The position numbers and the translations under genes were made by a program. Below are positions 54,236 through 64,000 of a stretch of 64,000 nt of DNA, piece by piece. The notes beneath the pieces are model-generated. The model saw only the letters and a list, made by a program, of their open reading frames with translations. It was not told where the DNA came from and did not search any database. Numbering within the stretch: the first letter of the stretch is position 1; every line of letters begins with the position of its first letter. The DNA is from Catonia carolina (Eukaryota; Arthropoda; Insecta; Hemiptera; Achilidae): the NCBI GenBank assembly GCA_035578175.1, contig JAQMRL010000008.1:10143963-10207962 (forward strand), read 5' to 3'.

Positions 54236-54450
54236 ATGTGAAAATATTGAAAAGATATGGTTCGCGTAATTTCAAGAATTTCATTCATGAAAATAGTAAA
54301 GAGAGGATAATAGAGTAAAATAGTAACAATGGGGTGGCTATAGGACAATAAAGACAATAAAGGTATGCCTATTCATGAAAGTTGTTTGAAAGGACTGCGC
54401 TATTGTGTGATGAAAGGTCGGGTATTGTTTGTACAGCTATTTATTATACT

Positions 54451-54840
54451 GCCCATAACAGACAGGTGGAGTATCAAATTATTTACACTCAATCTGTTCA
54501 TTGCAGGGCTAAAATAAATAGTTCTGTTTCTTATCACATGGTCAGCCAATTAAATGACTGAATCATTTAAGAACAGAAGAGGTACAGGTGTAAAAGTCAC
54601 TAATCAGAGTTATCTCCTCTGGAAGTAATGAATTTCATTATACAGCCAGACCCTGTGGTGAATGATATGAAGGTGTCATTTGCAGAGTGGAAAATATGTG
54701 CTTTTCAGAGGGCCCGGCATGCTGATAAGCGTTATTTTCCACTCAGTGAGGAAGGCAATTGTAAACCACCTCACTCCTCGTTTTACTTAGTAAAACCTCT
54801 AGAGGTTCAAACCAGCCTTTTGGCTGATGACCTAAACAAC
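54451..54840 (+). repeat. SINE-M copy with 10-bp TSD
   Basis: AGCTATTTAT at 54435-54444 and 54841-54850 flanks the copy, with TATACT between the left repeat and GCCCATAAC. It lies in the left arm of the fold-back element; the right arm lacks it, so it is younger. Confidence 0.92.
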
Positions 54841-55113
54841 AGCTATTTATGGAGGGGCCGGTTGTTTACGTTTTCTATTTACAATAGTTGACTTATTTAC
54901 AATAGATTTTTCTAGCACTCATTTATAAAGGGTTTTTTTTGTACCTTACTATTGGTATCAAAATTCGGTGTTTTTCGGGAAGGTTCTTTTGATTCACTGT
55001 AAAAGAGACCCCCAAGCGCGGTCAGAGTTATTATTCGTTTGATCATTGCTGGGTGACTACGGGCGTAGTGCAGCCGCGTTCCGATCGCACTACGTCCGAT
55101 AGCCACTCGTCAA

Positions 55114-55460
55114 AGATACTAACTCAGGTCTACTAAGGTAGAATACTAACTCACTACTAAGGTAGAATACTAACTCAGGTCTACTAAGGTAGAATACTAA
55201 CTCACTACTAAGGTAGAATACTAACTCAGGTCTACTAAGGTAGAATACTAACTCACTACTAAGGTAGAATACTAACTCAGGTCTACTAAGGTAGAATACT
55301 AACTCACTACTAAGGTAGAATACTAACTCAGGACTACTAAGGTCGAATACTAACTCACTACTAAGGTAGAATACTAACTCAGGTCTACTAAGGTAGAATA
55401 CTAACTCACTACTAAGGTAGAATACTAACTCAGGACTACTAAGGTCGAATACTAACTCAC
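55114..55460 (+). repeat. 51-bp higher-order tandem repeat (27 + 24 bp)
   Basis: Alternating subunits of 27 bp (AGGTCTACTAAGGTAGAATA...) and 24 bp (ACTACTAAGGTAGAATACTA...) make about 6.7 copies of a 51-bp unit. The minus strand stays open as a (ELVFYLSRPELVFYLSS)n frame; this follows from the period and is not taken as a gene. Confidence 0.95.
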
Positions 55461-55844
55461 TCACCGCGCTCGGGGGTCTCTTTATATAATGAATCAAAAA
55501 AGAATCTTCCCGAAAAACACCGAACTTCGATACAAATAATAAAGCACAAAAACCCCTTATAAATGAGTACTAAACTATAAATCTATTGTAAACAAGTCAA
55601 CAATAGATTTTATTGTAAATAGAATAGAAGTCGTTACAGGCCGAACTTTTCATAGATAGTTGTACAACAATAGACACAATAGCGCAGTCCTTCCAAACAA
55701 CTTTCATGAATAGGGAAACTTTTATTGTTACTTTTCCACTCTGTTATCTACTCTTTACCATTCTATGAATGGAATGCTAGAAATTTCGCGAACAATGCCT
55801 TTCGATATTGTCACAGTATGCTTCTACATATAAATAAGTAATTT

Positions 55845-56135
55845 AGAGGTTCTTAGGCGAGTGGATGAAAAACGAAGTATATGGAAGCATCTTACCAAAA
55901 GAAGGGATAGGCTAGTGAGGCATATCCTAAGACATCCAGGTATTGGACTATTAATAATGGAGGGTAATATTGAGGGAGTAAATTGTAGAGGTAGGCAAAG
56001 ATTAGAATATATAAAAAAATTACAAAAGATGTAGGGTGTTACAGGTATGTAGATATGAAACGACTTGCGCAAGATAGAACAGGTTGGAGAACTGCATGAA
56101 ACCAGTCAAGAGACATCAGTCGAGACTGAGACTGT
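55845..56135 (+). pseudogene. LINE C-terminal fragment (RLVRHILRHPG type)
   Basis: A frame reads KKRRSIWKHLTKRRDRLVRH, ILRHPGIGLLIMEGNIEGVN and CRGRQRLEYI, then shifts to RTGW..T..NQS-like sequence. It resembles the terminal part of insect LINE ORFs (RLVGHxLRHxG...IxEGxxEGKxxRGRPRxxYI...DRxxWR). A poly-A tail follows at about 56140-56152. RT catalytic motifs are missing. Confidence 0.75.
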
Positions 56136-56167
56136 TAACAAAAAAAAAAAAATGCTTCTACAAAAAG

Positions 56168-56338
56168 CCGGCCGCATTATCGAAGTTGGTAACGTGCTCG
56201 CCTCTAATCATGCGGTCTTGGGTTCGAATCCCATTCAGGCACGGCATTTTTTCATACGTTACAAAAAATCATTTCATCATTCACCGTCTGCATTAGCAGT
56301 AATTGCAGAACAGTCGGACGTTAAACAAAAAAAAAAAA
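56168..56338 (+). repeat. SINE-V copy, head type 2, with 12-bp TSD
   Basis: TTCTACAAAAAG at 56156-56167 and 56339-56350 is a perfect duplication. Head GCCGGCCGCATTATCG, B box GGGTTCGAATCCC, tail GTCGGACGTTAAAC plus A12. This is the best full-length copy of the family. Confidence 0.96.
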
Positions 56339-56350
56339 TTCTACAAAAAG

Positions 56351-56803
56351 ATTGAAGATGCGTGCTTATCAAGCTTCCAGTTACGTGTGTATTCACCTTA
56401 AGAATACGTTGGAATGATCAAATCAACTTGCCTTATATAGAGAAGATATTATTTTCTAAGTCTTAAGTAAATTAGAAATAGTTTATTATGAAATATGAGC
56501 GTATCATGTTTTAACGACAGGATATCGGATAGTGGGCATAGGCCTGTACACTGTAATAGTAATATACACCCGACATCAAGATATGTTACAGGCTGGGTAA
56601 TGGCATACAGTATCAACGTACAAGTTGGGTACCATTATACAAGCCCATATTCTATGGTATGTATGGGTATATTATACCTATATACATTTTATACATACTT
56701 GTCTAAGATATGAATAATAATTCATACATCCTGGGAGATAACTTATTGATTACCGATCAAACAGATTGTATATAAATAATATAACTGGGTGTTCAAAAAA
56801 AAA
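56351..56803. other. Unrecognised A/T-rich DNA
   Basis: No feature is supported. Confidence 0.45.
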
Positions 56804-57736
56804 ATCTGGCGTGAAACACTCACACAACTTTCTCTTGCCAATGCAAATAATTAACAATAAAGCTAATATTAGTAATAAAACGTTAGAAATAAACAAAAAA
56901 CTAACCTCAATAAACATAACTTAATTTTAATTAATGAGTGAAAGACGTAAAGTGAAAATCAAACTTTGTTTTTAGCTTAAAAATATGGAAAATCACTTTT
57001 TCACGCTAAACTAGGCTCTGTAGAGAAAAATGCTCTAAATAAAAGTTGTAGATCTTTTAATTTAATATAAATTTGATTAAATACAATTTTGTCATAAAAT
57101 GACAAAAGGCTGAAATCTTAAAAAAATCGACTTTTCACACGTTTCGTGAGAAAAAACAGAAAATCGCTAATTACCGCTAAACTAAGCGTTATACAAAACA
57201 ATATTTGATACAAAAGTTGTAGAACTTTAAATTCTCTACAACTTTTATTATATACATTTTTGCGCTATAATACATATTATAGCGGTAATCTTAAAAAAAT
57301 ACTTTTTTACATGAAAACAGCCTCACCAAGAATTTGAGCAAACATGGCGCCTATCTCATATTGCAGAGAATATAAAATTGAGTAAACCAGGCGATTTTTA
57401 AAAAAATCGTAGAACCAGGTTTTGAGAAAATCGCAAAAAAGTAAAAAATTACACGAATAAACTCCCTACTTCCGGTTGGCCGATTTTTATGAAAATGTTC
57501 GAGTCGGGTCCGGTAGTGGTATGTAACTTAAGCTTCAAGTTTCAAGTTCGTACGATGTTCCGTTCTTAAGATATTTTGTATACATACACACACACAACCA
57601 ATCGCTAAAAACATGTTTTTTGGGTTCAGGGGGTCTGAAAACTTGTAGATCCGGTGAAAACTCGATTTCTTAAAATCGACATATGAAAACAATACTTTCC
57701 TTCCTATATATTCATATAGGCAAGAGAAAGTAAAAA
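56804..57736 (+). mobile_element. HL1, full length
   Basis: Both ends and both hairpins are present; the CA tract is only about 12 bp (57583-57596). Confidence 0.92.
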
Positions 57737-58177
57737 TTAAAATAGTTTGAGATTAATCACAAATTTCACCTTAGGACGGTTTTCTTAGTTATCAAGTTTT
57801 GTATCTACTGATGTTAATAATAAAATATATAATTTCAGTTTTATGAATTTTTGATGTTTTACATAAAATCTGGCTGTTTTAAATTTGGACGACGAAAATC
57901 GTCCGCCGTTTATGTAAATTTGAATTTTTCAATACAATAATTGAAATATTAAAATTTAAAAACTTAAACCAATCCAGTATCAAATTTTTATATCTTTGTC
58001 ATTTCATAAAAAACTTACAGTTGTTTCAAATTATGAAGATAGTAAATTTCCCCTGAGGGACATTTAACCTTTTTTTTTAAAAAACAATTTTCCAGTTTAA
58101 ATTTTAAAAAAATTCCCTCTACAAGTGAGGCAGAGAGAGGGAGGAAGTTTGGGGTAGGAGGAAGAGAAGTGAGAGGG
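57737..58177. other. A/T-rich DNA ending in a GA-rich patch
   Basis: GAGGCAGAGAGAGGGAGGAAG near 58127 precedes the CA tract of the next HL1 piece. Nothing else is recognised. Confidence 0.45.
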
Positions 58178-58385
58178 TGACACACACACACACACACACA
58201 CACAAGCCAATCGGTAAAAACATGTTTTATTGGCTTCAGGGGGCTTGAAGACGTGTATTTCCGGTGATAACTTGAAATCGAACGATCTATTTTATAAAAA
58301 CAATACCTACAGTAGCTACTCTCCCTCCATATACCAACATTTATACAACTCATATATATTCATACACGGCAAGGGAAAGTAAAAA
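58178..58385 (+). mobile_element. HL1 3'-end fragment
   Basis: CA tract, CCAATCGGTAAAAACATGTT and a modified 3' end (ATTCATACACGGCAAGGGAA, AGT). The segment before the terminal hairpin has an extra ~40 bp. Confidence 0.75.
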
Positions 58386-58573
58386 CAAAACAAGATAAAA
58401 ATTATTCGTCTGATAGAACAATAATAATGTATTTTATGAATAATCCAGTAAAGAAATTTCAACAAAATTCATACACATTTGAACAAAAATCTGAATTAGT
58501 TTGAAAATAAATTGATAAACTTTTCATGTTAAATATGAAAAGTCTAAAACTAAAACGATAGGAGAAAAAATTT

Positions 58574-58765
58574 GGCCAATGCCGTGGTCTAGTGGTTAGA
58601 GCGCTGTGCTATGCTCCCCACGGAAGTGATAGGCTCCAGGTTCAATTCCTAGCTTGGGTCTGCAATTACGTATTACCTGTTAAAACACACCGATTCTTTA
58701 CTGAAACCCATAGTACATAGTTGCCAATAACCAAAGCAGTTGATGGAAACTTGAACTTAGTAAAC
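58574..58765 (+). repeat. SINE-W-like copy with tRNA-like head
   Basis: A box GTGGTCTAGTGGTTAGAGC, B box CCAGGTTCAATTCCTAG and tail CCAATAACCAAAGCAGTTGA. This is the most tRNA-like head in the window, but the anticodon region and acceptor do not fold as a functional tRNA. Confidence 0.7.
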
Positions 58766-58782
58766 GTAATATATTTTTAAAA

Positions 58783-58992
58783 ATCTGGTGTGAAACCCTC
58801 ACCAACTTTCTCATCCCGTTATAAATAATCATCAATATAATCTGTGTTTAATCATGAGTAAACAACGTAAAATGAAAAAAAGACATAACCTAATTTAATC
58901 ATGAGTAGATGACGCAAAATGAAAAACAACCTCTGTAGAACTTTAAAGAACTCTTTGAAACCATTATTTTTCATCCCTATATATTCGTATTC
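58783..58992 (+). mobile_element. Miniature HL1 derivative, right end cut by SINE-M
   Basis: It begins ATCTGGTGTGAAACCCTC, keeps about 150 bp of the left region in modified form, then jumps to CATCCCTATATATTCGTATT of the 3' end. The central ~700 bp with the CA tract are absent. Confidence 0.8.
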
Positions 58993-58993
58993 C

Positions 58994-59298
58994 TGTCCGT
59001 AACAGACAGGTGGAGGGTCAAATTTTTTTACACTCAATCTGTTCGTTGCAGGGCTAAAATAAATAGTTCTGTTTCTTAACACATGATCAGCCAATTAAAT
59101 GACTTAATCATTTAAGAACAGAAAAGGCAGAGGTGTAAAAGACACTAATCAGAGTTATCTCCTCTGAAAGTAATGAATTTCATTATACAGCCAGACCCTA
59201 GGTGTCATTTACAGAGAGGAAAATATGTGCTTTTCAGAGAGTCCGGCATGCTGATAAGCGTACTTTTTCACACAGTGAGGAAGGCAATTGTAAATTAC
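58994..59298 (+). repeat. SINE-M copy, 3'-truncated
   Basis: From TCCGTAACAGACAGGTGG to GGAAGGCAATTGTAAAT; the next SINE-M copy follows directly, suggesting recombination or insertion at this point. Confidence 0.8.
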
Positions 59299-59613
59299 GC
59301 TCATAACAGACAGGTGGAGTGTCAAATTATTTATATTCAATCAGTTCGTTGCAGGGCTGAAACACTAAATCACTAATCAGAGTTATCTCCTCTGAAAGTA
59401 ATGAATTTCATTATACAGCCAGACCCTGTGGTGAATGAAATGAAGGTGTCATTTGTAGAGTGGAAAATATGTGCTTTTCAGAGAGTCCGGCATGCTGATA
59501 AGCGTACTTTTCCACTCGGTGAGGAAGGCAGTTGTAAACTACCTCACTCCTCGTTTTACTTAGTAAAACCTCTAGAGGTTCATACCAGCCTTCCGGCTAA
59601 TTACCTAAACAAC
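59299..59613 (+). repeat. SINE-M copy with internal deletion
   Basis: From CTCATAACAGACAGGTGG to ACCTAAACAACAT, missing about 85 bp after the 5' hairpin. Confidence 0.85.
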
Positions 59614-60115
59614 ATAGACACTGAAGTCACGAGATTCCTTTTGCGTATGTAGGGGCTGTAAGGAAAGGAAGTGAAATATGTGCAATGGTGCCAACCTAAA
59701 CAGTGCGACACTACTCGTATATTTCACTACCATGCAGTTCTAGATATATTTTGTAAGCTGTCGTTTATTGTGAGAAATGTTTTCTTTATAAACCTTTAAA
59801 GAAATAAATATGACCTGTGATATTGCCTACAGCTTATATTGCCTATAGCTTAATTACATAAATTGTAAATTCATTACATGAATTATGAATGAATCGCCTT
59901 CTTTACTATTGCTGTCATCGGTATTTTCATTATCAGTCTCTCTGGTATCTACCTAACCGTTTTCTTTTTTTCCAGGTGTCAACAAAACTGTTAAAGAATA
60001 CATTCTTCACGTTCTTTAATTTCCTTCTTTATTTTTCGAATTGTGGAAAGAGATATATTACGAAAACTAAAATATAAAATATAAATATATTACGAACACG
60101 TAATACATTTTAAAA
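59614..60115. other. Unrecognised A/T-rich DNA
   Basis: Direct duplications such as ATTGCCTA(C/T)AGCTTA occur near 59822-59850. No gene is supported. Confidence 0.45.
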
Positions 60116-60346
60116 ATCTGGCGTGAAACACTCATCAACTTTCTCGTGACGTTACAAATTATGAGCAATATAATCTGTGTTTAATCATGAGTAAACAACG
60201 TAAAATAAAAAAAACATAACCTAATTTAATCATGAGTGGATGACGCAAAATGAAAAACAAACTCAGTAAAACTTTAAAGAACCCTTTGAAACCATTATTT
60301 TCCTCCCTATATATTCGTATTTATGTAGTGAAAGAGAAAGTAAAAA
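60116..60346 (+). mobile_element. Miniature HL1 derivative, complete (231 bp)
   Basis: ATCTGGCGTGAAACACTCAT at the left and ATATTCGTATTTATGTAGTG, AAAGAGAAAGTAAAAA at the right, with the same internal junction as 58783-58992. The shared deletion shows that the short form multiplied as such or was co-duplicated. Confidence 0.85.
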
Positions 60347-60757
60347 TACAAAAAATTTAGTTAAATACCAGAAATAGTTGATAAATCTCTCAGATCAAAA
60401 ACGAAAATACCATAAGTTGGGTTACAATTGTAACCACCCAGTGTTTAAATAGCATAATACAGTATCAGCTTTCATTCATTTGCATAGAATGGGAAAGAGT
60501 GGCCTATCTTGTCTGTTGAGCAAAGAAATATGACGTTCTCTAAACTACACAGCCGTATTAAACTATATCGATCCACCTTTAACATTTCACACACTGTCAT
60601 TTTATGTTACATTTCATTCTAATACTAGAAAATGTGCTTGCACTTCAACACAGTAAAATTACTGACATCAGTGGCGAGATTTTAGTAAATCCAACACAAC
60701 GAGTGTTCCCTAATTTCTCAGATTTTTACTTTCTTGCATTGAATCTGTAATAAAAAA
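60347..60757. other. Unrecognised DNA with an isolated HL1 3' tip
   Basis: TTTTTACTTTCTTGCAT at 60724-60740 resembles the HL1 3' tip on the minus strand. Otherwise nothing is recognised. Confidence 0.4.
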
Positions 60758-62690
60758 ATCTGTTGTGAAACACATATAACTTTCTCTTGCCAATGCAAAT
60801 TATGATTAATATAACCTAATATTAGTAATAAAACATTAGAAATAAACAAAAAACTAACCTCAAAAAACATAACCTTATTTTAATCATGAGTGAAAGACGC
60901 AAAATGAAAATCAACCTGTTTGGCTTACAAATACGGAAAAATCACTCTTTCACGCTAAACTAGGCTCTGTAGAAAAAAATGCTTAAATAAAAATTGAAGA
61001 TCTTTCAATTTTCTATATATTTGATTAACACTTTTCTCGTAAAATGCTACTTACTACGGCCCAAATTTAAAAAAAATCGATTTTTCACACGTTTTCGTGA
61101 GAAAAAACAGAAAATCGCTAATTACCGCTAAACTAAGTGTTATACAAAAAAATCTGGTGTGAAACACTCACACAACTTTCTCTTGCCAATGCAAATAATT
61201 AATAATAAACCTAACATTATTAATAAAATATTAAAAATAAACAAAAACTAACCTCAAAAACATAACCTTATTTAAATCATGAGTGAATGACGCAAAATGA
61301 CAATCGAACTCAGTTTGGCTTAAAAATACGGAAAATCACGCTTTCACGCTAAACTAGGCTCTGTAGAGAAAAATGCTCTAAACAAAAGTTGTAGATCTTT
61401 TAATTTTCTATAAATTTAATTATATACACTTTTGTCGTAAAATGCATACTAAGACCGAAATGTTAAAAAAATCGATTTTTCTCACGTTTTCGTGAGAAAA
61501 AAGCAGAAAATCGCAAATTACCGCTAAACTAAGCGTTATACAAAAAAATGTTTGAAACAGAAGTTGTAGGTTTTTAAATTCTCTACAACTTTTATTATAT
61601 AAAGTTTTGCGCTAAAATGCATATTAAAGCCGTAATCTTAAAAAAACAACGTTTTTACGTGAAAACAGCCTCACCGAGAATTTCAGCAGACATGGCGCCT
61701 ACCCTATCTTGTAGAGAATAAAAAATTGAGTAAAATAGGCGATTTTAAAAAAAATCGTAGGACCAGTTTCTGAGAAAATCGCAAAAAACTGAAAAATTAT
61801 ACGAATAAACTATTTATTTATTTATTCCGGTTGACCGATTTTGATGAAAATGTTCGTGTCGCGTCCGGTAGTGGTATGTAACTTAAGTTTCAAGTTTCAA
61901 GTTCGTACGATGTTCCGTTCTTGAGATATTCTGTTCACACACACACACACACACAGACACACACACACACAGACACACACACACACAGACACACAGACAC
62001 ACACACAGACCAATCGCTAAAAACATGTTTTTTGGATTCAGGGGGTCTGAAAACGTATAGATCCGGTGAAAACTCGATTTCGAAAAATCGACATGAAAAC
62101 AATACTTTCCTTCCTATATATTCATATAGGCAAGAGAAAGTAAAAAATTGATATTAAAGTTGTAGGATTAGAAATTCTCGACGTTTTTTACTTGATAAAT
62201 TTATGCGCTAAAATGTATAACTAAAGCCGTAGGTAGGCCTAATCTTAAAAAAATAATTTTTTTACGTGAAAACAGCCTCACCAAGAATTTCAGCAAACAT
62301 AGCGCCTACTCTATCTTGCAGAGGATAAAAAATTTAGTAAACAAGGCGATTTTTAAAAAAAATCATAGGAACCGTTTTTGAGAAAATCGCAAAAAAGTAA
62401 AAAAGTACACGAATAATCTACTACTTCCTGTTGACCGATTTTGATGAAAATGTTCGTGTCTGGTCCGGTAGTGGTGTGTAACTTAAGTTTTAAATTTCAA
62501 GTTCGTACGATGTTCCGTTCTTGAGATATTCTGTTTATACAAACACACAGACCAATCGCTAAAAACATGTTTTCGTTTTGTGTTCAGGAGGTCTGAAAAT
62601 GTGTAGTTCCGGTGAAAACTCGATTTCGAAAAATCGACATAAAAACAATACTTTTCTTCCTATATATTCATAAGCCAAGAGAAAGTAAAA
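60758..62690 (+). mobile_element. HL1, older copy split by a younger HL1
   Basis: The left part (60758-61151) ends CTAAACTAAGTGTTATACAA. The right part (from 62147) resumes TTGATATTAAAGTTGTAGG and runs to CATAAGCCAAGAGAAAGTAA at 62690, exactly in HL1 order. Confidence 0.9.
61152..62146 (+). mobile_element. HL1, full length, nested in the older copy
   Basis: Both ends are intact. The CA tract (61935-62008) has an interrupted CAGACACACA pattern. It is very similar to the copies at 27357 and 62802, so these three are probably the youngest. Confidence 0.93.
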
Positions 62691-62707
62691 CCCCTTTTAT
62701 GAGACGA

Positions 62708-62745
62708 CAAACAAACAAAAAAACAAACAAACAAGCAAACATTAC
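62708..62745 (+). repeat. (CAAA)n microsatellite
   Basis: Short CAAA/CAAAC repeat between two HL1 copies. Confidence 0.85.
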
Positions 62746-62801
62746 TTCTTTGTAGCCTACTATTATAAATTAGTAATACTAAAAATTTGTATTGGTGGCA
62801 A

Positions 62802-62937
62802 TTTTTACTTTCTCTTGCCTATATGAATATATAGGAAGGAAAGTATTGTTTTCATGTCGATTTTTCGAAATCGAGTTTTCACCGGATCTATACGTTTTCA
62901 GACCCCCTGAACCCAAAAAACATGTTTTTAGCGATTG

Positions 62938-62976
<39 letters not shown>

Positions 62977-63783
62977 TGTGTGTGTCTGTGTGTGTGTGTG
63001 TGTGTGCAGAATATCTCAAGAACGGAACATCGTACGAACTTGAAACTTGAAACTTAAGTTACATACCACTACCGGACGCGACACGAACATTTTCATCAAA
63101 ATCGGTCAACCGGAAGTAGTAGTTTATTCGTATAATTTTTCAGTTTTTTGCGATTTTCTCAAAAACTGGTCCTACGATTTTTTTAAAAATCGCCTATTTT
63201 ACTCAATTTTTTATTCTCTACAAGATAGGGTAGGCGCCATGTTTGCTGAAATTCTCGGTGAGGCTGTTTTCACGTAAAAACGTTGTTTTTTTAAGATTAC
63301 GGCTTTAATATAAATTTTAGCGCAAAAACTTATATAATAAAAGTTGTAGAGAATTTAAAAACCTACAACTTCTGTTTCAAACATTGTTTTGTATAACGCT
63401 TAGTTTAGCGGTAATTTGCGATTTTCTGTTTTTTTTTTCTCACGAAAACGTGAGAAAAATCGATTTTTTTAACATTTCGGTCTTAGTATGCATTTTACGA
63501 CAAAAGTGTATATAATTAAATTTATAGAAAATTAAAAGATCTACAACTTTTGTTTAGAGCATTTTTCTCTACAGAGCCTAGTTTAGCGTGAAAGCGTGAT
63601 TTTCCGTATTTTTAAGCCAAACTGAGTTCGATTGTCATTTTGCGTCATTCACTCATGATTAAAATAAGGTTATGTTTTTGAGGTTAGTTTTTGTTCATTT
63701 CTAATGTTTTAATACTAATGTTAGGTTTATTATTAATTATTTGCATTGGCAAGAGAAAGTTGTGTGAGTGTTTCACACCAGAT
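62802..63783 (-). mobile_element. HL1, full length, inverted
   Basis: From TTTTTACTTTCTCTTGCC (3' end on the minus strand) to TGTTTCACACCAGAT. The TG tract is at 62939-63006. Confidence 0.93.
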
Positions 63784-63806
63784 TTTTAAAATTGACATCT
63801 ATTATT

Positions 63807-64000
63807 TTCTTTTGTCCGTCACACCCAGATGTCAGAAACTACAAGAGATAGCAACAAACGGTTTTCGGATTCGTAATCTACACAAAAAGTTAGTAGGTCT
63901 GAATGGATTGGAATTTCCGGTTTTAGCCTTAAATTGCCCAAAACGAAAGTCAAGTAATCAAAGTTAAAATTTGGAGACAAAAATAGTGTCATTCAATTTC
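63807..64000 (+). mobile_element. HL2 5' part, running off the window
   Basis: TTGTCCGTCACACCCAGATG, TCAGAAACTACAAGAG and AAACGGTTTTCGGATTCG match HL2 as seen at 34810-35615. It continues beyond the window end. Confidence 0.75.

Larger units (their letters stand above)
54236..55822. mobile_element. Fold-back element: ~365-bp inverted arms around a 51-bp tandem array
   Basis: The left arm (54236-54444, continuing 54841 to about 55016 after SINE-M) and right arm (55461-55822) match inverted. Examples: AGTTGTTTGAAAGGACTGCG against its complement at about 55690, TTCGGTGTTTTTCGGGAAG against 55505-55525, and GAGACCCCC(A/G)AGCGCGGT next to the array. The outer ends are TGTGA(A/C)AATAT. No transposase frame is present. 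Long inverted arms with internal tandem repeats characterise fold-back transposons (e.g. FB, Galileo). No TSD was identified. Confidence 0.88.

Noticed and set aside
55090..55497. 135-codon repetitive ELVFYLSRP protein
   Set aside because: The frame is open because 51 is divisible by three, and it lies within a fold-back element without any transposase or start context.
58574..58660. Free-standing tRNA gene
   Set aside because: It has good A and B boxes, but the middle region is too long and no CCA-compatible acceptor pairing is seen. A SINE-W-like tail follows.
63047..63277. Recurring minus-strand HL1 frame beginning [10 protein letters not shown]
   Set aside because: It recurs because HL1 recurs. 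It is antisense to the element, has no motif, and varies freely between copies.

Overview
This window reads as intergenic or heterochromatin-like DNA from an arthropod, most likely an insect. It is A/T-rich, has no operons or bacterial signals, and is packed with mariner, pogo, hAT and piggyBac-type elements, RTE- and R1-like non-LTR retrotransposons, tRNA-headed SINEs and (CA)n-bearing repeats. The order cannot be fixed from sequence alone; Hemiptera is only a guess. I found no convincing host protein gene and no free-standing tRNA or rRNA gene. Almost every long reading frame is a transposon relic or an accidental frame inside a repeat.

Layout. 1-1 kb: GC-rich DNA with a 78-bp minisatellite of unknown origin. 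1-9 kb: SINE cluster, LINE scraps and the first copies of the dominant repeat HL1. 9-16 kb: LINE C-terminal fragments, HL1/HL2, a ~170-bp tandem array and an unrecognised open frame. 16-22 kb: nested DNA transposons (DUF4817-type Tc1/mariner with a hAT inside, a pogo/Tigger MITE with HL1 inside, and a 1.3-kb mariner with a broken transposase). 22-30 kb: HL1 copies carrying SINE, MITE and piggyBac-MITE insertions, a 340-bp polypurine tract grown from a LINE tail, and a SINE triplication. 30-43 kb: SINE-M copies, an R1-like LINE with an inverted 5' part, and more HL1. 43.5-47.8 kb: a Tc1/mariner-type element with ~200-bp inverted ends interrupted by a nearly full-length RTE-like retrotransposon, the best coding region here (two frameshifts). 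47.8-56 kb: a fold-back mariner derivative, SINE-P in SINE-M, a GC-rich MITE, a LINE tail fragment and a ~1.6-kb fold-back element around a 51-bp tandem repeat. 56-64 kb: HL1 copies, two ~230-bp miniature HL1 derivatives and a nested HL1 pair.

Family names are mine. HL1: ~930 bp, begins ATCTGGTGTGAAAC and ends AAAGTAAAAA, with hairpins at both ends, a 13-bp subterminal inverted repeat and an internal (CA)n; I infer a non-autonomous Helentron/HINE. HL2: shares the HL1 3' end but has a different 5' half. SINE-M: ~400 bp, hairpin 5' end, (AAC)n tail. SINE-P: ~310 bp, tRNA-like with a palindrome in place of the anticodon arm. SINE-V: two alternative tRNA-like heads on one tail. SINE-W: tRNA-like head with a different tail.

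The elements do not form a pathway. Retroelement enzymes (RTE, R1-like) plausibly mobilised the SINEs in trans; transposases of the mariner, pogo, hAT and piggyBac types would have moved the MITEs. Every coding copy seen is broken, so the window is a fossil record whose nesting gives relative ages.
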